Shown: positions 27,665-35,877 of the stretch, piece by piece
Position numbering within the stretch: the first letter of the stretch is position 1
Layout: each line of letters opens with the position of its first letter
Assembly (NCBI GenBank): GCA_029906195.1
Contig: JARWSJ010000003.1
Location: forward strand, 1 to 64,000
Length of the DNA stretch: 64,000 bases
DNA from: Chitinophagaceae bacterium 26-R-25
GTDB lineage: Bacteria > Bacteroidota > Bacteroidia > Chitinophagales > Chitinophagaceae
Reading direction: 5' to 3'
Position numbers and translations under genes: made by a program
The notes under the pieces: model-generated
The model's database searches: none
Told to the model about the DNA's origin: nothing
The model's input: the letters and a program-made list of their open reading frames with translations, nothing else

Positions 27665-27740
27665 TAGTTGATAGTTGTTAGTTGTTAGGCTGGCGATCGG
27701 CCATTTCCTCCTAACAACTATCAACTAACAACCAACAACT
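27662..27740. repeat. GTTGTTAG-word inverted repeat
   Basis: Starting at the S46 stop codon, GATAGTTGATAGTTGTTAGT and following words (27662-27689) pair with CTAACAACTATCAACTAACA and following words (27710-27740). The same word family recurs near 46.07-46.28 and 48.26-48.50 kb. Confidence 0.85.
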
Positions 27741-27766
27741 TCTTTCCAACCATCAAAATATTTAAA

Positions 27767-28888
27767 ATGAAAAAACTAGCGCTCTTATTAATCATGCTTC
27801 CCTGCATCTCAGCATGGGGCTTTGGACAGCAGTTCGAACTGAATGGCAAGTTGAACGCCTTTAAACCAATTGACAAAATATTATATTCTTACACCGACGG
27901 TCAAACAAGGATTTCTGACAGTGTCAACGTAATAAATGGCAGCTTTCAAATTAAGGGACACGTTGCTGAGCCGGTAGTGGCATTTATGTCCATCGTTTAC
28001 ACGCGTAAACCAGGACAGCAAGTTATTGACGATGTGTTACAGTTTTGGCTGGAGCCTGCAAATATTAGCATGACCGCCACATCTTCTTTGAAAAGCACAA
28101 AATTTACCGGATCTAAGGGCCAGGCAGATTATGCAAAAATTACAGGGCTTGAAAAACAGTTCTCTCCGCGCCTGGAAAAATTGCTGAATAGCTATTCTGC
28201 AGCACGCAGAGCGAACAACAAAGCCCAAATAGAAAAACTGGGAAATCAGATGGATTCACTTAGAGCAGCTCATGCCGAAGACCTTTACGCCAATTTCCTG
28301 GATAAAAATCCGAATACACCGATAGGACTGTATGTGGTAAATATGTACAAAGGTTTTCAACCAGATGCAGATAAGGCGCTTGCTCTATTCAACAAACTGC
28401 CAGAAAGCCTTCAGCAGCTTCCTTCAGGCATTGAAATGAAAAAGAAAATTGAGACTTCACAAAAAACAGCAGTTGGTAAATACGCCCTTGAATTTACACA
28501 GAATGATACGCTGGGCAAACCCGTTTCGCTGTCTTCATTTAAAGGAAAATATGTGTTGCTCGATTTCTGGGCGAGCTGGTGCCACCCTTGCCGTGCAGAA
28601 AATCCTAATGTGGTAAAAGCTTTCAATAAATACAAGGATAAAAACTTTACTGTTGTTAGCGTTTCTTTGGATAATAGCAAAGAGAAATGGTTAAAAGCCA
28701 TTCATGATGATGGCATGCCATGGACACACGTAAGCGACTTAAAGTATTGGAAAAACGATGTTGCTAAACTATATGGCATCAGTTCTGTACCTCAAAACCT
28801 GTTGATTGATCCCCAGGGAAGAATCGTAGCTAAAAATTTAAGAGGCGAAGCCCTGGAAGAGAAGCTTGCGGAACTTATCAAGCTCTAG
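27767..28888 (+). CDS. TlpA-type thioredoxin with DUF4369-like N-domain (second copy)
   Basis: Second secreted thiol-disulfide oxidoreductase of the locus, 373 residues. A signal peptide ends near ISAWGFGQQ. The DUF4369-like domain (about 23-120, FELNGKLNAFKPIDKILYSY) and an Ala/Lys-rich helical middle precede the thioredoxin fold. The active site is WASWCHPCRAE with Cys272 and Cys275, and the cis-Pro is in GISSVPQNLLIDPQGR. The dipeptide between the cysteines (His-Pro here, Val-Pro in the other copy) suggests different redox potentials. A strong terminator follows, so this is probably the last gene of the locus. Confidence 0.9.
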   Translation: MKKLALLLIMLPCISAWGFGQQFELNGKLNAFKPIDKILYSYTDGQTRISDSVNVINGSFQIKGHVAEPVVAFMSIVYTRKPGQQVIDDVLQFWLEPANISMTATSSLKSTKFTGSKGQADYAKITGLEKQFSPRLEKLLNSYSAARRANNKAQIEKLGNQMDSLRAAHAEDLYANFLDKNPNTPIGLYVVNMYKGFQPDADKALALFNKLPESLQQLPSGIEMKKKIETSQKTAVGKYALEFTQNDTLGKPVSLSSFKGKYVLLDFWASWCHPCRAENPNVVKAFNKYKDKNFTVVSVSLDNSKEKWLKAIHDDGMPWTHVSDLKYWKNDVAKLYGISSVPQNLLIDPQGRIVAKNLRGEALEEKLAELIKL

Positions 28889-28911
28889 GAAAAAGTAAAA
28901 AATCAAAATTC

Positions 28912-28943
28912 AAAAGCCTGTTTCCCCGGAAACGGGCTTTTTT
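28912..28943 (+). terminator. Rho-independent terminator
   Basis: AAAAGCCTGTTTCC pairs with GGAAACGGGCTTTT around a two-base loop (one T-G wobble) and runs into six T. It lies 24 bases after the second thioredoxin stop and is the clearest intrinsic terminator of the SusCD/peptidase locus. Confidence 0.85.
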
Positions 28944-28946
28944 GCT

Positions 28947-29046
28947 CTCCAAAGCTTCCAGCTTTGGAGGTACATTCTTTCGCTTCCGGCGACCTATTTG
29001 TTGCCAAAGGCCACAAAATAGAGCTGCAAGGCTAGAAGCCTTGCAG
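28947..29046. repeat. Modular palindromic element
   Basis: Four small palindromes in a row: CTCCAAAGCTTCCAGCTTTG (28947-28969), TCGCTTCCGGCGA (28980-28992), a TTGCCAAAGGCCA module near 29001, and CTGCAAGGCTAGAAGCCTTG (29024-29046). The modules correspond to those at 1-355, 46115-46212 and 48310-48407, in slightly changed order and sequence. Confidence 0.85.
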
Positions 29047-29100
29047 AGCGCGGACTAGCGCATTTCCAAATTTTCAAATCCTCAAATTTTCAAATTAACT

Positions 29101-29108
29101 TAATTTCG
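29101..29108 (+). promoter_or_regulatory. Candidate -7 box for mutL
   Basis: TAATTTCG is one base off TAnnTTTG and lies 20 bases before the mutL TTG start, implying a very short leader. The same TAATTTCGC string precedes the aldo/keto reductase gene (7283). Confidence 0.35.
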
Positions 29109-29128
29109 CAAAAAAGGGAACGACGACT

Positions 29129-31009
29129 TTGACAGATATAATTCAATTACTACCAGATAATATAGCCAACCAGATAGCTGCAGGAGAAGTAATCCAAAGA
29201 CCGGCAAGCGCCGTAAAGGAATTGCTGGAGAATGCGGTGGATGCAGGCGCTACCGAAATAAAATTAATCATAAGCGACGCCGGCAAGGCATTGATACAGG
29301 TAATAGATAATGGCAAAGGGATGAGCGAAACCGATGCACGCATGTGCTTTGAGCGCCACGCCACTTCCAAAATTCAACAGATCGACGATCTTTTTCACAT
29401 CCGCACGATGGGTTTTCGCGGAGAAGCGCTGGCTTCTGTAGCCGCAGTATCTCAGGTGGAACTACGCACCAAAAGAGCAGAAGACGAAACCGGAACCTGC
29501 ATTGAAGTAGAAAATAGTTTGGTCATCAGGCAGGAGCCCATTGCGATTAATACCGGAACAAGCATCGCAATGAAAAACCTTTTCTTCAACATTCCTGCAA
29601 GAAGAAATTTTTTGAAAAGCAACGCTGCAGAAATGCGTCACATTGTTGACGAGTTTATCCGCGTAGCAATGTCATTCCCACATATTTTCTTTTCACTTAC
29701 TTCCAACAATCAGCAGCTTTTTCATTTGGAAAAGGGCACGCTGAAACAACGTATAATACAGATACTCGGTAACCAGTACAACGCAAAGCTCGTGAGCGTT
29801 CAGGAAAACACTGATTACCTGAACATCCATGGTTTTGTGGGCAAACCAGAGACCGCAAAGAAAACTCGCGGCGACCAATACTTTTTCGTAAACAACCGCT
29901 TCATTAAAAGTGCGTACCTCAATCACGCCGTAATGAATGCTTACCAGGAAGTGATCGCAACTGACAGCTTCCCGATGTATGTGTTGTTTATTGAACTCGA
30001 CCCTGCCCAAATTGATGTGAACGTGCACCCAACAAAGCAGGAAATCAAATTTGAGGATGAAAAAATAGTGTATGCCTTTGTGCAGGCTGCTGTAAAGCAT
30101 GCGTTGGCACAGTTCAGCATTACGCCTACGCTCGAGTTTGATATTGATGTAAATATTCAACAGTCTGAAGCCGTAAGCAAACCTTTTACGCAAGACAAAC
30201 AATCGGCTGCTGCTTCATCCAACTTATATCAATCTTTTACTCAAAAGAACCAGGCGCATTTTATTGACACCGGCAAAAGCGAACTAAAACATTGGAAAAG
30301 CTTTTACGAACCGAGTTCTCAGCCCGCGGAAGAAAAGTTTGAGTACGAAAAACAATTGCCAGTACAAGGCGACGACAGTGGAATGGACTATACCACGGCG
30401 GACCTGTTGGGTTTTGTAAAAAAGAAAAAACATCAGTTTACTGACGATACTGTTTTCACACAGCTTCACGGTACTTACATTATTGCTCCTGCTGAAGATG
30501 GATTTCTGTTAGTCAATCAGCAAACGGCTCACGAACGCATTTTATACGAGCGCTACGCAGCTGCACTCGTAGGCAGATCGATCTCTATTCAAAGAAGTTT
30601 GTTTCCCGCTACCATAGAATTGTCCCCGCAGGATTCTGCCATGTTGAACGAACTTATTCCGGATCTTCTGCAATTGGGCTACCAGGTGGAACCTTTCGGA
30701 CTAAACACTTTTGTGATCCAGGGCACACCTGCCGACCTCGAAGAAGGAAACGAAAAAGCAGCTCTCGAACATTTGATGGAGCAATACAAACATTTCAGCA
30801 GCGATGTAAAATTTTCTAAAAGGGAAAAACTGATTCGTTCACTGGCGTGGCAACATTCTGTGAAAGCGGGTCGTTACCTGAACATAAAAGAAATGCGCAA
30901 ACTGGTGGAAGATCTGTTGGTGTGCGCACAGCCAAATACCACACCGGGCGGCACGCCGACATTCGTAGAATTTAAAGGCAGCTATTTGCAGAAATTGTTC
31001 AACGCGTAG
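29129..31009 (+). CDS. mutL: DNA mismatch repair protein MutL
   Basis: Links MutS mismatch recognition to strand removal. The 626-residue protein starts at TTG (29129-29131); IIQLLPDNIANQIAAGEVI follows at once, as expected for a MutL N-terminus. The GHKL ATPase motifs are intact: ELLENAVDAGA, DNGKGM, TMGFRGEALAS. The C-terminal dimerisation domain is present, but the endonuclease metal motif DQHAxxExxxxE reads NQQTAHERILYE (463-474), losing Asp and His. The CPHGRP-like region reads CAQPNTTPGGTPTF. Latent nicking activity is therefore doubtful. The linker (about 340-430) is Gln/Ser-rich. Function is certain; loss of nicking is inference. Confidence 0.96.
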   Translation: MTDIIQLLPDNIANQIAAGEVIQRPASAVKELLENAVDAGATEIKLIISDAGKALIQVIDNGKGMSETDARMCFERHATSKIQQIDDLFHIRTMGFRGEALASVAAVSQVELRTKRAEDETGTCIEVENSLVIRQEPIAINTGTSIAMKNLFFNIPARRNFLKSNAAEMRHIVDEFIRVAMSFPHIFFSLTSNNQQLFHLEKGTLKQRIIQILGNQYNAKLVSVQENTDYLNIHGFVGKPETAKKTRGDQYFFVNNRFIKSAYLNHAVMNAYQEVIATDSFPMYVLFIELDPAQIDVNVHPTKQEIKFEDEKIVYAFVQAAVKHALAQFSITPTLEFDIDVNIQQSEAVSKPFTQDKQSAAASSNLYQSFTQKNQAHFIDTGKSELKHWKSFYEPSSQPAEEKFEYEKQLPVQGDDSGMDYTTADLLGFVKKKKHQFTDDTVFTQLHGTYIIAPAEDGFLLVNQQTAHERILYERYAAALVGRSISIQRSLFPATIELSPQDSAMLNELIPDLLQLGYQVEPFGLNTFVIQGTPADLEEGNEKAALEHLMEQYKHFSSDVKFSKREKLIRSLAWQHSVKAGRYLNIKEMRKLVEDLLVCAQPNTTPGGTPTFVEFKGSYLQKLFNA

Positions 31010-31169
31010 GGGCGAATCGCATTCGTCCTGATGCACCCCGTAGAGACGCATAATTATGCGTCTATGTTGCCCCCGTAGAGACGCATTGCATGCGTCTCCG
31101 TTACACCCGCGATTTGTTGAAAAATATTCGGAAACGTTGATTATCGGGAGACGCATTATCATGCGTCTC
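31009..31169. repeat. Cluster of palindromes after mutL
   Basis: Four near-perfect palindromes: GGGGCGAATCGCATTCGTCC (31009-31028), AGACGCATAATTATGCGTCT (31044-31063), GAGACGCATTGCATGCGTCT (from 31078) and GAGACGCATTATCATGCGTC (from 31148). The last three share AGACGCAT arms but differ in the centre, as if arms are conserved and loops drift. They fill the spacer between the convergent mutL and PBP4 genes. The first type recurs at 24127-24145 and 33432-33450. Confidence 0.85.
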
Positions 31170-31196
31170 TACAGCACCCCAACGTGTTGCATACGA

Positions 31197-32510
31197 TCAA
31201 TATCGTTCATACACCTCCAGCAAAAATTTCTCTATCGCCTTCCTCACATCCACATTCGCTGCATGGTGATTGTTAATCAGAATGGAAAAAACCAATTGCT
31301 TGTTACTGCGCGTTGTAAAATATCCGCTCAGTGCAATTTGTCCTGTCAGCGTTCCCGTTTTAGCGTACAGATTATTTGAAAGCGTTTTATAATAACCTTT
31401 CAGTGTACCCGTATTTCCCGTTGGGAAAATGGTTGAAATGCGCTCCCACGAAAATTCATTTTTCATTTTACTCAGGAGCCAGACAAAATCCTGCGGCGTA
31501 AATAAATTGTAACGGCTAAGTCCTGAACCATCCACCCACGTTGGGCTTTGGGGCAAATCTTTATAAGAAGAATTCAACAAGGTATCAATAACGCGGCCAT
31601 CGTTCATTACGCCAAGTTGTTTATTGGCAACCATCAACAGCGTTTGTTCCGCCATAAAATTATCGCTGGTATGGATCATTGCGCGAAACATGGAATCCGT
31701 AGGTTGCGATTTCTTTACCTGCCATGTAGTCGAAGGCAATGTTTCTGCCACCGTGATCTCTTTTTGCAATGTATCTTTTAATAACTCCAACGCAGACGCC
31801 ACTCCATTCGTAAAAAAAGGAACATCCACCACTTTCAGAATCTCTTTTCCCTGGGATATTTCAAAAACATTTTCCTCCCTTTTCCTGATAACATTGAACG
31901 CAGAAGTTCTTGCCGGGTTGAATTTTACTTTCCAGTCAACTTCCGGTTCGGAATACACAATATTGTCCTCTGCACTTGAAGCACCTTCCTGGCGAAGCTG
32001 TGTCCACTTGATCACGTTTCCATATACCGGCAGCGGGCTGCGTTCTGCCATATAGTAAGAGCTGTAATCATCCCATGACCAGCCATAGCCGAGCGGTTTC
32101 TCCTGCCAGTTACTATCTGTTATGTAAACTTTTTTAGCCGTTTGCTGAAGCCATTTTACAACCGGCTGATTTAAAAAGTCCGGATGCAAAAATGTAGGAT
32201 CGCCCGTGGGTTGTAAGTAGATAGCATCTTTTGTTTCCTGGTAATGGACGCCATCAATTGAGTCGCCGAGAAATTTCATGCCGGCGTACAATGTAAAGAG
32301 CTTTGTATTGGAAGCAGGAACAAAATATTTATCTGCCTGGTAGTTGTACCAGTATTTGTTTGCAGAAGGCTCATAAATGCAAATGCCCACATGTGCCGCC
32401 GCGAGGCTCTTGTCCTCGATAAGGTCTTTGGTGGCAACTTTATCAATCTTTTTCTGCAGGGAACAGGAACCCAAGCAAAGAGAGAGAACGCAGATCTTTA
32501 TGATTTTCAT
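31197..32510 (-). CDS. dacB: PBP4-type D-alanyl-D-alanine carboxypeptidase/endopeptidase (S13)
   Basis: Periplasmic penicillin-binding protein that trims or cleaves peptidoglycan peptides. The start MKIIKICVLSLCLGSCSLQ (32510) gives a lipoprotein signal (LGSCS), unlike soluble E. coli PBP4; the upstream 21 codons look non-coding. Active-site motifs are SNTK in FVPASNTKLFTLYAG, the S-x-N motif in DGSGLSRYN, and KTG in LYAKTGTLTG. The protein has 437 residues. The insert domain between the first two motifs is present but somewhat short. It is convergent with mutL and has no operon partner. Confidence 0.92.
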   Translation of the reverse strand: MKIIKICVLSLCLGSCSLQKKIDKVATKDLIEDKSLAAAHVGICIYEPSANKYWYNYQADKYFVPASNTKLFTLYAGMKFLGDSIDGVHYQETKDAIYLQPTGDPTFLHPDFLNQPVVKWLQQTAKKVYITDSNWQEKPLGYGWSWDDYSSYYMAERSPLPVYGNVIKWTQLRQEGASSAEDNIVYSEPEVDWKVKFNPARTSAFNVIRKREENVFEISQGKEILKVVDVPFFTNGVASALELLKDTLQKEITVAETLPSTTWQVKKSQPTDSMFRAMIHTSDNFMAEQTLLMVANKQLGVMNDGRVIDTLLNSSYKDLPQSPTWVDGSGLSRYNLFTPQDFVWLLSKMKNEFSWERISTIFPTGNTGTLKGYYKTLSNNLYAKTGTLTGQIALSGYFTTRSNKQLVFSILINNHHAANVDVRKAIEKFLLEVYERY

Positions 32511-32666
32511 GATTTTCCATGATTGAAATTGCTTTGAAATTAGGGTTTCCTCACAAAATAACCTTCGTCTCATACAATTTTAAATCTCAATTCTAAAAAT
32601 CATAACAAATCATGAAAATCTTGAAAATCTGCCTGCCCGACTAGTCATTCAGGCGGGCGTTCCTTG

Positions 32667-33323
32667 TTACTTTTTTGACAAAACAAAACCCCAATAGTTG
32701 GATTTTCTCCCCAATACTTTATTAATCGCTGATGTTGTGCCCAGGTATAGGTTCCTGAATTTCCATGTAAACGGCAGCAGCTTGTTTCCAAAGAAATAAG
32801 AGAAAGTAAGAGGTTCAATTTTTTCTGTCTTAAACCCATAGTCAAGGAAATACTTTTCCGCCTGCTCTTTAGTAAGAATAAGCTTATTTAATTCCGGATC
32901 TATTTTTTGAAAATTGTTGAAATTTTTTGAGTGCACATTCGGAATGATAACAAACAACGAGCCCTCAGATGAAAGTTTTGAATGAATCGCTTTTAATAAC
33001 TTTTCTGGCTCGGGAAGAAGAAAAATCGAATTAACGAGAAGATATGCATCAAAGGAATCCTGTGTACTTAAAAACTGGTGGATCTCAATCTTTTCAAAAT
33101 CAAGATTGCCTTTTGCTCCTTTACCGTATACGCGTTGTGCATGGGAAATCTGGTCAGTTCCCAGATCGACCCCTACAGCCTGCTTTACATCTGCATTTGC
33201 AGCCACCTGCGAGGTAATATAGCCATAGCCACACGGACCGTCTATGATCGATGCATATTTTTTTTGAGGTAAATTGTTTATGATGAACTTGTAAAACTGG
33301 TGTTGCGGATAAGGTTTAAACAT
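32667..33323 (-). CDS. Class I SAM-dependent methyltransferase
   Basis: Small methyltransferase of unknown substrate, 218 residues. The start MFKPYPQHQFYKF (33323) is preferred; upstream sequence in frame is non-coding in character and the promoter lies at 33349-33379. Motif I is IIDGPCGYGYITSQ with the acidic end of strand 2 in AVGVDLG; the post-motif region is DAYLLVNSIFLLPEPEKLLKAI, followed by GSLFVIIPNVHS. The later part (LTFSYFFGNKLLPFTWKFRNLYLG) is not typical of lipid or RNA methyltransferases I can name. It is transcribed alone, downstream of a good promoter. Confidence 0.8.
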   Translation of the reverse strand: MFKPYPQHQFYKFIINNLPQKKYASIIDGPCGYGYITSQVAANADVKQAVGVDLGTDQISHAQRVYGKGAKGNLDFEKIEIHQFLSTQDSFDAYLLVNSIFLLPEPEKLLKAIHSKLSSEGSLFVIIPNVHSKNFNNFQKIDPELNKLILTKEQAEKYFLDYGFKTEKIEPLTFSYFFGNKLLPFTWKFRNLYLGTTSAINKVLGRKSNYWGFVLSKK

Positions 33324-33348
33324 AACATATATAAGGGTTAATGATCGG

Positions 33349-33379
33349 CAAATATATATTATAAACAATGCTAAACAAA
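33349..33379 (-). promoter_or_regulatory. Bacteroidota-type promoter of the methyltransferase gene
   Basis: On the minus strand TTTG (33379-33376), a 19-base spacer and TATATTTG (33356-33349) form a full match to the TTTG-N17-23-TAnnTTTG consensus. The ATG lies 25 bases downstream. This is the cleanest promoter seen in the window. Confidence 0.65.
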
Positions 33380-33431
33380 CCCCTGCAAATACATTACGTA
33401 ATCTTAATAAACAGCACAGGCTGTAATTCGA

Positions 33432-33450
33432 GGGCGAATGCGATTCGCCC
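33432..33450. repeat. GGGCGAAT palindrome and AATTCCT words
   Basis: GGGCGAATGCGATTCGCCC is a near-perfect palindrome just downstream of the arginase-like gene, followed by five CCTAATTC-type words up to 33500. Related palindromes lie at 24127 and 31009. Confidence 0.8.
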
Positions 33451-33495
33451 CTACCGGTTTCCAATTCCTAATTCCTAATTCCTAACTCCTAATTT

Positions 33496-34632
33496 CTAAC
33501 TCCTTTCCTGAGCTCTCAACCATCTCTCCGGCAGCTCGTTGCTGCTGGCTTGCAGGTAATCTTTGTGTGAACAGGCGATAAAAGTTTCATCCGGCATACG
33601 CATCCACCAGCGGCCGGTTCTTTTGCTTTGAAGGAAGGTAGTTTCTATTTCAGAGAAGGTAAGATGATATTCGTAGAAGCTGTCGCGCTCATCAAGCGTA
33701 GCTTCCATTTTGCCGCGACTGGCTCCATCCATCAGGTACCAGAGCATGTGGCTGATCTGTTTTGCCGTAAGGCCGTCTTTGTCGAGTTTTTCATCAAAAC
33801 CATAAATGCCAATGGTGCTGATGTTTGGGCTCATCCCCGCATAACGCATAAGGATGCACGCTTCTTCACCGATAAAGCCATTGGGAGAAACCGCTCCTGC
33901 CGGCGCATAAGCGTGCGCAAACGCAGCCATGTCAAAGCTCAGCATATTGCTGTTGCGGATCACCGGCTCCATTTCTTCCATAAACTCCTTTGCATGCCCC
34001 ACCCGGAAGCAATCGAAGCGAAGCTTATCAATTGTTTCCAGCATGTGCGGATGCACGTAATAGCTTTGAAAGCCGATGTGATTGTAGTGCTTTATGAAGT
34101 TCGGCTCGCCCGTGAGCATTTCCATCAGGAAATTGTCCTTGCGCAAAGGAGAGTCTATATCGAGGTTAATGAGCGCATCGATGCAGGTTGCTTCAACAAT
34201 CTGCGTGCGTTGAGAATACACATAATATTGAGCAAGCGTCATATCGTGGGAGCCGCCGAGAATGACCACGGTTTTCCCCATGTCAATCAATTCTTTTGCG
34301 ACCATTTTTACCACCGCATAAGAATCGTTTAAGGACGCGCCTGTTTTTACATTGCCCAGATCGGCAATTTGCAAATTGGTGTGCCAATAATAAAGTGAGT
34401 AAAATTCCTGGCGTATCGCATCGGCAGCGAGTGAGGGAGTATTTGCAAAACCTGCTCCACGTGTTTCCTTACAGCCGATAAATACAAGATCTACTTGTTC
34501 AATATCCGGCAATTCATCTTCATACACGTGAATTATTTTTCCTATTTGGCCATCTTTGTAACCTTCATCATTGTTAAGTGCAGCAAGGTTAACAGGTTCT
34601 AAAAAGTCAGCAAGGCTTTGTAAATCACTCAT
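33496..34632 (-). CDS. Arginase/formimidoylglutamase-family protein
   Basis: Member of the ureohydrolase fold, 378 residues, starting at MSDLQSLADFL (34632). GGSHDMTLAQYY (canonical GGDHS) keeps the His ligand. The second motif, canonically DAHxD, reads NLDID, and the third, SFDxDxxDP, reads SFDMAAFA. Two or three of the usual six metal ligands are therefore changed. The C-terminal part has SPNGFIGEEACILMRYAGMS, a signature of a Bacteroidota-specific subgroup usually annotated as arginase or formimidoylglutamase. Catalysis is uncertain. It follows an enoyl-CoA hydratase-family gene on the same strand after a CAGTTATT hairpin. Confidence 0.78.
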   Translation of the reverse strand: MSDLQSLADFLEPVNLAALNNDEGYKDGQIGKIIHVYEDELPDIEQVDLVFIGCKETRGAGFANTPSLAADAIRQEFYSLYYWHTNLQIADLGNVKTGASLNDSYAVVKMVAKELIDMGKTVVILGGSHDMTLAQYYVYSQRTQIVEATCIDALINLDIDSPLRKDNFLMEMLTGEPNFIKHYNHIGFQSYYVHPHMLETIDKLRFDCFRVGHAKEFMEEMEPVIRNSNMLSFDMAAFAHAYAPAGAVSPNGFIGEEACILMRYAGMSPNISTIGIYGFDEKLDKDGLTAKQISHMLWYLMDGASRGKMEATLDERDSFYEYHLTFSEIETTFLQSKRTGRWWMRMPDETFIACSHKDYLQASSNELPERWLRAQERS

Positions 34633-34644
34633 GGGGCAAAAATA

Positions 34645-34746
34645 ATTGAATAACTCAATAACTGAATAACTGAGTGGTCGAAAGTTACAGTGCAAAACTG
34701 AAAATCAACCATTCAGTTATTCAGTCCATTCAGTTACTCAGTCATT
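34645..34746. repeat. CAGTTATT-word inverted repeat
   Basis: AATTGAATAACTCAATAACT and following words (34645-34674) pair with ATTCAGTTATTCAGTCCATT and following words (34710-34746). The right arm touches the stop codon of the upstream gene. The words match those at 8308-8416. Confidence 0.85.
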
Positions 34747-35521
34747 AAGAAACCTTCTCCCTCACCCTATCCAGCGCCATCTGTGCCTCTTCACCCAAAA
34801 TAAGCTTTGCACTTATGCCGGCGCGGTAGTATAAAAGTTCGTCCCAGTTTTCACAACCCTTCCAGAACATGTTTTTCATTTCCCTCATCGCATCGGGGTT
34901 AAAGTGAGAAAGTGTTTCTGCAAGACGTTTGATGGATTCGTCCATATTTTCCACAGAAGTATGCACCTCGGCATACAAACCCTTGCGTTTGGCCCAATCT
35001 GCGTTGCGCCATTTCGTGGCATCTATCGCAATGTTGCTGAATGCAGCGGCGCCGATCTTCCTTTCAACCGCCGGCCCTATCACAAATGGCCCTATACCTA
35101 TAGAAAGTTCACTAAGTTTTACTTCAGCAGCGTCCGTGGCTATTGCGTAATCAACGGCGGATGCAAGACCCACGCCGCCACCAACACACCTGCCCTGTAT
35201 GCGGCCGATGATAAACTTCGGACATTTACGCATCGTGTTGATCAAATTGGCAAAACCCATAAAAAAACGCTTGCTTTCATCGAGATTTTTAAGGCTCTTC
35301 AGCTCGTCAAAAAATGCACCGCTGCAAAAAGTACGATCGCCTTCCGATCGGAGCACGATCACTTTGGTTTCATTGTCATTTGCCGCAGCGTGGATAGTGT
35401 GTGCAAGTTCTTCTAAAAGTTTTCCGGGAAGAGCATTGCTTTGGGGGTGGTAGAATTCAATGGTGGTAATACCTTTGGAAAAATCAGTTTTTACGTGGCC
35501 ATTGTTAATTTCCTTGATCAT
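34745..35521 (-). CDS. Enoyl-CoA hydratase/isomerase family protein
   Basis: Crotonase-fold enzyme acting on an acyl-CoA, 258 residues. The oxyanion-hole segments are DRTFCSGAFFDELKSL and GRIQGRCVGGGVGLASAVDYAIA. KLSELSIGIGPFVIGPAVERKIG covers the substrate region; in classic hydratases two Glu occupy the catalytic positions, and here only one candidate acidic residue (SELSIG) is clear. Isomerase or methylglutaconyl-CoA-type activity is thus possible. The following gene is arginase-like; no fatty-acid gene is near. Confidence 0.87.
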   Translation of the reverse strand: MIKEINNGHVKTDFSKGITTIEFYHPQSNALPGKLLEELAHTIHAAANDNETKVIVLRSEGDRTFCSGAFFDELKSLKNLDESKRFFMGFANLINTMRKCPKFIIGRIQGRCVGGGVGLASAVDYAIATDAAEVKLSELSIGIGPFVIGPAVERKIGAAAFSNIAIDATKWRNADWAKRKGLYAEVHTSVENMDESIKRLAETLSHFNPDAMREMKNMFWKGCENWDELLYYRAGISAKLILGEEAQMALDRVREKVS

Positions 35522-35877
35522 TGTTTTCTGTTTAATCGTTAATCAATCCTCTTTCTTATGGCAGCGCCTTATAAAGTTACTTATTAAGAATGTTCCTTTC
35601 AACCAAAATAACATTTGCGTAACCATACCGCGCCCAGGCACTGGCAAAGCCGCCCAAAACGGATTTGCCGGGAGCAGATCCCTCCAAATTGACTCATCCG
35701 GGAGGATACATTTTGACTCCATGAGCAAAATCATATTTGCCCGCCAAGGCCTCATATACATAACGTTATACTTTTTGAAAAATTACTTTTGAGCTAAACA
35801 TTCGGAATTTCCATAATAAAATTTTAAATCTCAGACCACGGACACTAGTTTTGCATCAAATTGCCAAAGCAAACGTC
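35522..35877. other. Intergenic region between divergent genes
   Basis: About 350 bases between the enoyl-CoA hydratase-family gene (minus) and the metal-uptake operon (plus). It holds GC-rich blocks (CCGGGAG...CCGGGAGG near 35670-35710) that can fold locally. TAGTTTTG at 35846-35853 matches the -7 consensus TAnnTTTG and would serve the small-protein gene. A 72-codon minus-strand ORF crosses it but looks spurious. Confidence 0.5.

Noticed and set aside
34904-35416. Plus-strand ORF of 170 codons
   Set aside because: Antisense shadow of the enoyl-CoA hydratase-family gene.
35543-35761. Minus-strand ORF of 72 codons upstream of the enoyl-CoA hydratase-family gene
   Set aside because: No recognisable motif, low-quality composition and no promoter; more likely a chance ORF.
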